From CAMAVH01 sp035714115 (lineage in GTDB: Bacteria; Pseudomonadota; Alphaproteobacteria; SMXQ01), in contig DASTMO010000051.1 in NCBI GenBank assembly GCA_035714115.1, positions 15,979-79,978 of the forward strand: 64,000 nt of DNA, in the 5' to 3' direction. Below the pieces are notes generated by a model. It saw nothing but the letters and a program-made list of their open reading frames with translations, ran no database searches and had not been told where the DNA came from. Numbering within the stretch: the stretch's first letter is position 1; the number at the start of each line of letters is the position of its first letter. Made by a program: the position numbers and the translations under genes. Positions 57,555 to 64,000 of this stretch are shown here, piece by piece.

Positions 57555-58529
57555 ATGACCAAAGCCGTTCGCATCCACAATTACGGCGGGCCCGAAGCCC
57601 TGCGCTATGAAGACGTGCCCGACGAGGCGCCCGGCGCCGGCCAGGTGCGCCTCAAGCAGACGGCCATCGGCCTCAACTTCATCGACATCTACTACCGCAC
57701 CGGCGTGTACAAGGTGCCGCACATGCCAGTCACGCTCGGCTGCGAGGCGGCGGGCGAGATCGACGCGATCGGCGACGGCGTCACCGAGTTCAAGGTCGGC
57801 GACCGTGTTTGCTACGGCGGCGGTTTCGGCGGCTATGCCGAATCGCGCGTCATGCCGGCCGACCGGCTGATCAAGATCCCCCACGGCATCACCGACAAGC
57901 AGGCCGCCGCCATGACCCTGCAGGGCATGACGGCGCAGTACCTCCTGCGCCTGACCTATCAGGTGAAGAAGGGCGACACGATCCTGATCCATGCCGCGGC
58001 CGGCGGCGTCGGCCTGATCATGTGCCAATGGGCCAAGCATCTCGGCGCCACCGTCATCGGCACGGTCGGCAACGAAGAGAAGGCCAAGCTCGCCGCCGAG
58101 AACGGCTGCGATCATCCGGTCATCTACACCAAGGAAGATTACGTGCAGCGCGTGCGCCAGATCACCAAGGGCGAGATGCTGCCGGTGGTCTACGATTCGA
58201 TCGGCAAAGACACGTTCGAGCGCTCGCTCGACTGTCTGCGCCCACGCGGCCTGATGGTGAGCTTCGGCAACGCCTCCGGCAAGGTCGATCCGGTCGATCT
58301 GCAGATCCTCAGCCAGAAGGGCTCGCTCTTCCTCACCCGCCCGACGCTCTACAGCTACAACATCACCCGCGCCGAACTCTTGGCCAATGCCAAGGAGCTG
58401 TTCGACGTGGTGCTGTCGGACGCGGTGAAAATCAAGATCGGCCAGACCTACAAGCTGAAGGATACCGCACAGGCGCAGATCGATCTCGCCGCGCGCAAGA
58501 CCATCGGCAGCACCGTTATTCTTCCTTAG
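57555..58529 (+). CDS. NADPH:quinone oxidoreductase (Qor-type)
   Basis: A 324-residue zinc-free MDR-family enzyme. Signatures: GLNFIDIYYRTGVY, GCEAAGEI, the NADP loop HAAAGGVGLIMCQWAKHLGATVIGT, and DSIGKDTFERSLDCLRPRG. This is the proteobacterial QorA group, which reduces quinones with one-electron transfer. It is co-oriented with ogt, 29 bases later. Confidence 0.93.
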   Translation: MTKAVRIHNYGGPEALRYEDVPDEAPGAGQVRLKQTAIGLNFIDIYYRTGVYKVPHMPVTLGCEAAGEIDAIGDGVTEFKVGDRVCYGGGFGGYAESRVMPADRLIKIPHGITDKQAAAMTLQGMTAQYLLRLTYQVKKGDTILIHAAAGGVGLIMCQWAKHLGATVIGTVGNEEKAKLAAENGCDHPVIYTKEDYVQRVRQITKGEMLPVVYDSIGKDTFERSLDCLRPRGLMVSFGNASGKVDPVDLQILSQKGSLFLTRPTLYSYNITRAELLANAKELFDVVLSDAVKIKIGQTYKLKDTAQAQIDLAARKTIGSTVILP

Positions 58530-58551
58530 ATGATTTTGCTTTGAAACAGGC

Positions 58552-58565
58552 TTGACCTGCATCAA
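58552..58565 (+). promoter_or_regulatory. FNR/FixK-type anaerobox upstream of the DUF2892 gene
   Basis: TTGAC-CTGC-ATCAA is a clean FNR/FixK/Dnr site. Centred about 65 bases before the ATG, it would activate from the -41.5 position with a start near 58600. Confidence 0.7.
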
Positions 58566-58623
58566 GGCCGCCTGTGGTGGCGACGCCTAGCTTAGCGATG
58601 GTTTCCAACAAGCGAGGTGCGTC

Positions 58624-58818
58624 ATGTCCAGCAACGTCGGCGGCGTCGATCGCGTTCTGCGCTTTCTCGTCGGGCTCGCCGTGCTCTCGGCGATCTTCTG
58701 GTATCCCGGCGAGGCGCGTTGGTTCGGCCTGATCGGCCTGGTGCCGCTCACCACCGCCCTGTTCCGCTTCTGCCCGCTCTATTCGATCTTCGGCATCAGC
58801 AGCTGCCCGCGCGGCTGA
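58624..58818 (+). CDS. DUF2892 family small membrane protein
   Basis: A 64-residue protein with two membrane helices: NVGGVDRVLRFLVGLAVLSAI, then RWFGLIGLVPLTTALFRFCPLYSIFGISSCP, the DUF2892 pattern with Cys in FCPLY. Similar modules follow rhodanese domains or lie beside anaerobic sulfide/respiratory genes. A good ribosome site GAGGTG precedes it. The upstream anaerobox suggests induction at low oxygen. Confidence 0.85.
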   Translation: MSSNVGGVDRVLRFLVGLAVLSAIFWYPGEARWFGLIGLVPLTTALFRFCPLYSIFGISSCPRG

Positions 58819-58832
58819 CGCACCAAGCCAAC

Positions 58833-58865
58833 AAAAAGGGCGCTCCCTCGCGGGAGCGCCCTTTT
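58833..58865. terminator. Bidirectional terminator between DUF2892 gene and rho
   Basis: A perfect 10-bp stem GGGCGCTCCC/GGGAGCGCCC with TCGC loop, flanked by AAAAA and TTTT, between convergent genes. Confidence 0.93.
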
Positions 58866-58884
58866 CGATTCTTGCCTGTGTCGG

Positions 58885-60141
58885 CTAGGTGTTCATCGAG
58901 TCGAAGAAGTTTGAATTGGTCTTCGTCTCTTTGAGCTTGCCGAGCAGGAATTCCATCGCATCGGTGACGCCCATCGGCATCAGGATGCGACGCAGCACCC
59001 ACATTTTGGCCAGCGTGCCCTTGTCGACCAGCAGCTCTTCCTTGCGCGTGCCCGACTTGGTGATGTCGATGGCCGGGAAGGTGCGCTTGTCCGACAGCTT
59101 GCGGTCGAGGATGATTTCGCTGTTACCGGTGCCCTTGAACTCTTCGAAGATCACTTCGTCCATGCGCGAGCCGGTGTCGATCAAGGCGGTCGCGATGATG
59201 GTGAGCGAGCCGCCCTCTTCGATATTGCGCGCCGCGCCGAAGAAGCGCTTGGGGCGCTGCAAGGCGTTGGCGTCGACGCCGCCGGTCAGCACCTTGCCCG
59301 AGGACGGGACGACGGTGTTGTAGGCGCGGGCGAGGCGCGTGATCGAGTCGAGAAGGATGACCACGTCGCGCTTATGCTCGACCAGGCGCTTGGCCTTCTC
59401 GAGCACCATTTCGGTGACCTGCACGTGGCGCGTCGCAGGCTCGTCGAAGGTCGAGCTGACGACCTCGCCCTTCACCGAACGCGACATGTCCGTCACTTCT
59501 TCGGGACGTTCGTCGATCAGCAGAACGATGAGATAGACCTCTGGATGGTTCTGCGAGATCGCGTGGGCGATGTTCTGCAGCATCACGGTCTTGCCGGTGC
59601 GCGGCGGCGCGACGATCAGGGCGCGCTGACCCTTGCCGAGCGGCGCGATCAGGTCGATCACGCGCGTCGTGTTATCTTTGATCTGGCCGGACTTGCTCTC
59701 CAAGCTGAGGCGCTCGTTGGGATAGAGCGGCGTCAGGTTGTCGAAGTTGATGCGGTGGCGCACCTCGTCGGGCGGCGCGAAATTGATGGTGTTGACCTTC
59801 AGGAGGGCGAAGTAGCGCTCGCCGTCCTTCGGCGCGCGGATCTGGCCTTCCACCGTGTCGCCCGAGCGCAGGCCGAAGCGGCGCACTTGCGAAGGCGAGA
59901 CATAGATGTCGTCGGGGCCGGGCAGATAGTTCGCTTCGGGCGAACGCAGGAAGCCGAAACCGTCCTGCAGGATTTCCAGCACTCCGTCGCCGTAGATGGC
60001 GCTGTCGTTGTCCGCCAGCTGCTTGAGGATCGCGAACATCATGTCCTGCCGGCGCAGGCTCGAGGCGTTCTCGATCTTGAGCTCCTCGGCATAGGCGAGC
60101 AGGTCCGCCGGGGATTTTTTCTTCAGTTCTTGGAGATTCAT
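58885..60141 (-). CDS. rho: Transcription termination factor Rho
   Basis: A 418-residue RNA helicase. N-terminal RNA-binding OSB domain with DGFGFLRSPEANYLPGPDDIYVS; Walker A APPRTGKTVMLQ; LLIDERPEEVTDMSRSV Walker B/Q-loop; and the R-loop RLARAYNT with the conserved ALQRPKRFFGAARNIEEGG. The length is standard. A long leader separates it from its promoter. Confidence 0.97.
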   Translation of the reverse strand: MNLQELKKKSPADLLAYAEELKIENASSLRRQDMMFAILKQLADNDSAIYGDGVLEILQDGFGFLRSPEANYLPGPDDIYVSPSQVRRFGLRSGDTVEGQIRAPKDGERYFALLKVNTINFAPPDEVRHRINFDNLTPLYPNERLSLESKSGQIKDNTTRVIDLIAPLGKGQRALIVAPPRTGKTVMLQNIAHAISQNHPEVYLIVLLIDERPEEVTDMSRSVKGEVVSSTFDEPATRHVQVTEMVLEKAKRLVEHKRDVVILLDSITRLARAYNTVVPSSGKVLTGGVDANALQRPKRFFGAARNIEEGGSLTIIATALIDTGSRMDEVIFEEFKGTGNSEIILDRKLSDKRTFPAIDITKSGTRKEELLVDKGTLAKMWVLRRILMPMGVTDAMEFLLGKLKETKTNSNFFDSMNT

Positions 60142-60312
60142 GATGAGGTTCTGGCGTGAGAGCTGGAACGAGGAGGATACGGGGAGGATTTCCGAGCCGT
60201 TGCCCTGTCCCTAGCCGGGAGAGCTGCCACCGGTCATGCCGCCTGCGGTGGTTCTTGGTCGGAAACGTCGAGGAAGGAGCGGCGAGAAGCGTCGCCGGGC
60301 GGGATGTCGCTC

Positions 60313-60341
60313 ATTAAGCCAAGGACCGCGCCGCCTGTCAA
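60313..60341 (-). promoter_or_regulatory. Sigma70-type promoter of rho
   Basis: On the minus strand TTGACA (60341-60336), a 17-base spacer and CTTAAT (60318-60313). The predicted start near 60306 gives a leader of about 165 bases, long enough for the Rho-dependent autoregulation known for rho. Confidence 0.6.
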
Positions 60342-60395
60342 AAGGATTTCGGCGCGATTACGGGGATTTAACCCTGATCCGCCTGCGTTCCCAGA

Positions 60396-60845
60396 TCAAA
60401 ACGGCTTCACGACGACCATAATGACGACGACGATCAGGATCAGCGTCGGGGCTTCGTTGGCGAAGCGGTAGAACTTGGCCGTGCGCCTGTTGCGGTCGGT
60501 GGCGAAATCGCGCTGCCAGCGCGTGAAAGCGCCGTGCAGCCCGCCCATGCCGAAAAACACCAGCACCAGCTTGCTCCAGATCCAGCCCGAGGACCAATCG
60601 ACCAGTCCGGGGGTGGCGAGCAGCAGGCCGCCGAAGACGAATGTGGCGATCATCGCCGGGTTGATGATGGCCTTAAGCAGACGGCGCTCCATCACTTTCA
60701 ACATCTCCGAGGCTTGCGAGCCTGGCGCCGCGTCGCAGTGATAGACGAACAGGCGCGGCAGATAGAGCATCCCGGCCATCCAGGCGATCACCGATATGAT
60801 ATGCAGCGCCTTGATCCAGGGCATCCATTCGGCCAGGAATTCCAT
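60396..60845 (-). CDS. hemJ: Protoporphyrinogen IX oxidase HemJ
   Basis: A 149-residue membrane protein with about four helices. WIKALHIISVIAWMAGMLYLPRLFVYH carries the family's His residues for heme binding, and RRLLKAIINPAMIATFVFGG follows. HemJ oxidises protoporphyrinogen IX in bacteria lacking HemG/HemY. It follows hemH and hemE on the same strand, completing a late heme-synthesis cluster. The start ATG at 60845 lies 10 bases after the hemH stop. Confidence 0.93.
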   Translation of the reverse strand: MEFLAEWMPWIKALHIISVIAWMAGMLYLPRLFVYHCDAAPGSQASEMLKVMERRLLKAIINPAMIATFVFGGLLLATPGLVDWSSGWIWSKLVLVFFGMGGLHGAFTRWQRDFATDRNRRTAKFYRFANEAPTLILIVVVIMVVVKPF

Positions 60846-60855
60846 CCGCGTCCCC

Positions 60856-61803
60856 TTAAGCTTTGCCGACGAGATCGGCCAGCGCGGCGATGAAGCCGGC
60901 GTCGGTGCCGAGCGCCGGTACCCGGATGTAGAACGGCACGCCGTGATGGTCCGCCAGTTCGCGATATTCGATGTCGAGCTCGACCAATGTTTCGGAATGT
61001 TCGGAGACGAAGGCGATCGGCAGCACGACCAAGCCGAGCGCTTCTTCTCCCGCGCGCTTGATCTCGTCGTCGGTCGCCGGGCCGATCCATTCGAGCGGGC
61101 CGACGCGGCTCTGATAGCAAACCCGCCAGTCCAAACCTTGCGCATCCGCCCTGAGGGCGGCCACGACCGCCGCCGCCGTGCGCTCGATCTGTGCCTGATA
61201 GGGATCGCCGGCGTCGATCACTTTCTTGGGCAGCCCATGAGCCGAAAACAGCAGACGGAATGGGCCTTTTTCGCGCGCTGTATTCAGCGCCGACCGCAGC
61301 TGCGCCGCCAGCGCGGCGACATATCCGGCGTGATCGGGATAGTCACGTACTTGCACGGTCGGAACATTCATCCCGGTCGACTCGGCGGCGCGGTGCCAAT
61401 CCTTGAAGGAGGATCCCGTGGTCGTGCCCGAATATTGCGGATAGAGCGGCAGCAGCACGATCTTGTCCGGGGCATAAGCTTTCACCGCATTCGCCGTCTC
61501 ATCGGCGAACGGATGCCAATAGCGCATGGCGACGAAAACGCGATGATCGGCGCCGAGCTGAATCTCCAACGCGCGCGCTTGTTCGTCGGTCAGTTCGCGG
61601 AGCGGCGATTTGCCGCCGATGCGGGCGTAGATCGCTTGCGCGGTTTTGGCGCGCCGCGAAGAGATCAGCTTGGCGATCAGCCAACGCAGCGGATTGGGCA
61701 GGCTGATGATCGCCGGATCGGAGAAGAGATTGCGCAGAAACGGCTGAACCGCGTCCAGGCTGTCCGGCCCGCCGAGGTTGAACAGAACGACAGCCGTTTT
61801 CAT
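60856..61803 (-). CDS. hemH: Ferrochelatase
   Basis: A 315-residue enzyme inserting iron into protoporphyrin IX. N terminus TAVVLFNLGGPDSLDAVQPFL; catalytic His in LLFSAHGLPKKVID; acidic WIGPATDDEIKRAGEE. The ATG overlaps the hemE TGA by one base (TGATG); a TTG one codon earlier is less likely. Confidence 0.95.
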   Translation of the reverse strand: MKTAVVLFNLGGPDSLDAVQPFLRNLFSDPAIISLPNPLRWLIAKLISSRRAKTAQAIYARIGGKSPLRELTDEQARALEIQLGADHRVFVAMRYWHPFADETANAVKAYAPDKIVLLPLYPQYSGTTTGSSFKDWHRAAESTGMNVPTVQVRDYPDHAGYVAALAAQLRSALNTAREKGPFRLLFSAHGLPKKVIDAGDPYQAQIERTAAAVVAALRADAQGLDWRVCYQSRVGPLEWIGPATDDEIKRAGEEALGLVVLPIAFVSEHSETLVELDIEYRELADHHGVPFYIRVPALGTDAGFIAALADLVGKA

Positions 61804-62876
61804 CAAGACGGCTGCCAGTTCTGCAGCAGGGCCGACAGTTCGGCCACATGGGCTGGCGGCGTGATCTGCGGCACGCCATGGCCGAGGTTGAAGATGAACG
61901 GGCCTTTGCCGAGCGCGCCGAGGATGCGGCGCGCCTCGGTCTTCATCGCCTCGCCGCCGGTCACCAGCATCATCGGATCAAGATTGCCCTGCAACACCAC
62001 GCGCGATTGCAAACTGCTGGCCGCCCAGTCGAGCGGCACGGTGGCGTCGATCGACATGGCATCGACGCCCGATTCCGTCGCGTAAAGGCCGTAGAGCGCC
62101 CCAGCGCGGTTGGGAAAACCGATGATCGGCACATTCGGATGCGCCGCCTTCACCTTGCGCACGATGCGCATGGCCGGCTCGACGCACCAGCGCTGAAACT
62201 GCGGTTCAGGCAAAACGCCGGCCCAGCTGTCGAACAGCTGCAAGGCTTCGGCGCCGGCTTCCACTTGGGCGATGAGATGGGCGCTGATCGATTCGACGAG
62301 CAGGTCGATCACAGCGGAGAACGCCGCCGGCCGGCCATATGCGAACCCCTTCAGCTTCTCAAAATCGCGCGAGGAGCCGCCTTCGACCATATAAGCCGCG
62401 ATGGTCCAGGGCGCGCCGGCAAAACCGATCAGAGCGACATCCTGGGGCAGCGCAGCCTTGGTCTGGCGCAGCGCCTCGTAAACCGGCTCCAGGTAGGACG
62501 TGAGCTTGTCCGCATCGAAGGTCGGCAGCGCTTTCGGATCCTCGATCGGCTCAAGGACAGGGCCGCGGCCCTTCTCGAAAGCCACTTTCTGGCCGAGCGC
62601 GTCGGGGATCACCAGGATATCGGAAAAGATGATCGCCGCGTCCATGCCGAAGCGGCGGATCGGCTGCAAGGTCACTTCCGTCGCCATCGCCGGGTCGTAG
62701 CAGAACTTCAGGAAATCGGCGGCACGGCCGCGCATCTCCTGATATTCCGGCAGATAGCGTCCGGCCTGGCGCATGAACCAGAACGGCGGACGATCCACGA
62801 CTTCGCGCCGAAGCGCTCGCAAAAAGCGTTTCTCGCTCGGCTTGTCGGCATTCGGCGGCGTGGCGGATTCGGTCAT
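61803..62876 (-). CDS. hemE: Uroporphyrinogen decarboxylase
   Basis: A 357-residue enzyme of heme biosynthesis. Signatures are PPFWFMRQAGRYLPEYQEMR (substrate Arg), IIFSDILVIPDALGQKV with the catalytic Asp, and GFAGAPWTIAAYMVEGG. hemE, hemH and hemJ form an operon from the origin side. Its start lies next to a DnaA-box-rich region; hemE flanks oriC in Caulobacter too. Confidence 0.97.
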   Translation of the reverse strand: MTESATPPNADKPSEKRFLRALRREVVDRPPFWFMRQAGRYLPEYQEMRGRAADFLKFCYDPAMATEVTLQPIRRFGMDAAIIFSDILVIPDALGQKVAFEKGRGPVLEPIEDPKALPTFDADKLTSYLEPVYEALRQTKAALPQDVALIGFAGAPWTIAAYMVEGGSSRDFEKLKGFAYGRPAAFSAVIDLLVESISAHLIAQVEAGAEALQLFDSWAGVLPEPQFQRWCVEPAMRIVRKVKAAHPNVPIIGFPNRAGALYGLYATESGVDAMSIDATVPLDWAASSLQSRVVLQGNLDPMMLVTGGEAMKTEARRILGALGKGPFIFNLGHGVPQITPPAHVAELSALLQNWQPS

Positions 62877-63331
62877 GCGGTCTCGCTGTTTCCCGCAGCG
62901 GTTCTACTACAATCTAAGAATCTTAAAAGGTTGTAGTAGTTGTTGGTGCTGTGGAAATCGGGGATTTCGGGTTGTCGGTTTTTTGCTCCGACAGGCAGCA
63001 GTTACGCGGCGTAGGTTGGTTCGGATTGAGGATAAGCATGGCACGAATCCGCGCTTGGGCGGCTTTTAGCGACGAATCCGCGGGATAAGAATTACGGGGA
63101 TAAGACGGATAAGCCTGCCGCCGGCTCACTTATCCGCAGGACTCACAGCGGCGTTGAAAATCATCCCGTCCGTTCGACTGCCGTACCGTCTCCGGCGCTT
63201 CGGGCATGGTTTGCGCCCGCATGTGGGCAAGTCGCGATTTATCCCCTTCGATCCCCTGCCCTGGACGCGAAATCCACAAGCGCGCGCCTAGCCTCTACCG
63301 TCTTATGCCGCCGCCGCTTATAAACATTGCC
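62877..63331. other. Probable chromosomal replication origin (oriC)
   Basis: A 455-base non-coding gap between the divergent hemE and maf genes. TTATCC-type DnaA-box-like sites lie on the minus strand at 63027-63035 (TTATCCTCA), 63080-63088 (TTATCCCGC), 63095-63103 (TTATCCCCG) and 63104-63112 (TTATCCGTC), and on the plus strand at 63130-63138 (TTATCCGCA), 63239-63247 (TTATCCCCT) and 63270-63278 (AAATCCACA). An AT-rich stretch with a perfect 9-bp inverted repeat CTACTACAA/TTGTAGTAG (62904-62939), enclosing TAAGA-A-TCTTA, is a candidate unwinding element. The position by hemE and 12 kb from parS fits alphaproteobacterial origins. Confidence 0.75.
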
Positions 63332-63961
63332 ATGTCTAACGAATCCTCCAGGCCCGCCGTTCCCGTTCCTTCCGTCGTTCTCGCGTCCGCCAGCGCCGCG
63401 CGCGCCGGCATGCTGACGCGCGGCGGCGTGCCCTTCGTCAAAGACGCCTCCTCGGTCGATGAAGATGAGATCAAGCGCGCCATGCGCGCCGAAGGCGCCA
63501 GCGCTGATGATCTCGCCGTCGCGCTGGCCGAGATGAAAGCGCGTCAGGTCGGCCGCCGCCATCCCGGCGCGTTCATCATCGGCTCCGATCAGGTGTTGGT
63601 CTGCGAAGACCGCTGGTACGACAAACCGCCGGACCGCAAGACGGCTCGCGATCAATTGCTCAGCCTGCGCGGCAAGACCCATATGCTGATCAGCGCGGTG
63701 ATGGTCGAGCGCGACGGCGAACGGCTATGGCACCACATCGGGCGCGCGCGCCTGACGGTGCGCCCGTTCGGCGAAGAGTTTCTCGAAGCCTATCTCGATG
63801 CGGCCGGCGACGCGATCTTGAGCTCGGTCGGCGCCTATCAGCTCGAAGGTTTGGGCGCGCAGCTCTTCTCGCGCGTCGAGGGCGACTATTTCACCATTCT
63901 CGGCATGCCGCTGTTGCCGCTGCTCGCCATGCTGCGCAAAGAGGGGCTCGCGACGCCATGA
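63332..63961 (+). CDS. maf: Maf family nucleotide pyrophosphatase
   Basis: A 209-residue Maf/YceF-type nucleoside-triphosphate pyrophosphatase. N terminus SVVLASASAARAGMLTRGGVPF; catalytic GSDQVLVCEDRWYDKP, where the second acidic residue lies; and EGDYFTILGMPLLPLL at the end. YceF-type proteins act on modified nucleotides such as m7GTP. It is the gene right after oriC and overlaps aroE by four bases (ATGA). The start ATG at 63332 fits the family. Confidence 0.93.
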   Translation: MSNESSRPAVPVPSVVLASASAARAGMLTRGGVPFVKDASSVDEDEIKRAMRAEGASADDLAVALAEMKARQVGRRHPGAFIIGSDQVLVCEDRWYDKPPDRKTARDQLLSLRGKTHMLISAVMVERDGERLWHHIGRARLTVRPFGEEFLEAYLDAAGDAILSSVGAYQLEGLGAQLFSRVEGDYFTILGMPLLPLLAMLRKEGLATP

Positions 63962-64000
63962 CCAGCGCCTGCTGCATCGGCTGGCCGATCGAGCATGTCC
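63958..64000 (+). CDS. aroE: Shikimate dehydrogenase, N-terminal fragment
   Basis: Only 14 codons are in the window. They read MTSACCIGWPIEHV, which matches the N-terminal GxIGxPxxHS motif of AroE that binds shikimate. Its overlap with maf (ATGA) and the maf-aroE order known in Alphaproteobacteria support the call. The rest lies beyond the right edge. Confidence 0.75.
   Translation, partial: MTSACCIGWPIEHV

Overview
The window is a contiguous, gene-dense, GC-rich alphaproteobacterial chromosome segment. I saw no insertion sequence, prophage, CRISPR array or rRNA gene. The Rhodospirillaceae-type porin, the hemE/maf/aroE and rho-mnmE-mnmG-rsmG-parA-parB-holA-lptE-leuS neighbourhood, the ftsK-lolA-xthA cluster and several GGAAC-N16/17-CGTT (sigma-EcfG) promoters point to Alphaproteobacteria, probably Rhodospirillales. 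Genus cannot be read from the sequence.

Layout. 1-7 kb: start of a TerC-family gene (minus), a pirin, an SLC13 permease with a small partner gene, and a heme oxygenase-bacteriophytochrome pair. 7-13 kb: a secreted protein, a ketopantoate reductase-like gene, a KaiC-like ATPase translationally coupled to a hybrid histidine kinase, a small membrane protein, and tRNA-Gly(GCC). 13-25 kb: cnoX-like thioredoxin, Lon-substrate-binding protein, Trm112, a DUF971 protein with a long His-rich extension, UbiH-type hydroxylase, glnK-amtB behind an NtrC/sigma54-like promoter, a DapC-type aminotransferase, ftsK and lolA. 25-37 kb: beta-barrel protein, GST, FAH-family hydrolase, exonuclease III, a TPR protein, an OmpR-type regulator, ribA, an L,D-transpeptidase-like protein, ynfA, yggS, a thiE/tenI-like gene and a JmjC-type oxygenase. 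37-44 kb: two paralogous TPR/GT9-like proteins flanking a small glycosyltransferase, then a porin behind a long AT-rich leader. 44-64 kb: leuS, lptE, holA, parB, parA, rsmG, mnmG and mnmE with two perfect parS sites, an opposite-strand block (lipoprotein, YyaL, MGMT, quinone oxidoreductase, DUF2892), then rho, hemJ, hemH, hemE, a probable oriC, maf and the start of aroE.

How the parts connect. The right end is the origin domain: a probable oriC beside hemE (62.9-63.3 kb) lies about 12 kb from two parS sites next to parAB. The left half looks enriched in general-stress-response promoters: four exact GGAAC-N16/17-CGTT matches and two near matches sit just upstream of start codons (SLC13 permease, DUF5666-like protein, KaiC operon, small membrane protein, PV/AP-repeat protein, lolA). 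The window also holds a bacteriophytochrome with an HWE-type kinase, a family that in other Alphaproteobacteria feeds the PhyR/EcfG pathway. The link from light to that regulon here is inference.

All family names come from motif and sequence recognition by eye, not from searches.
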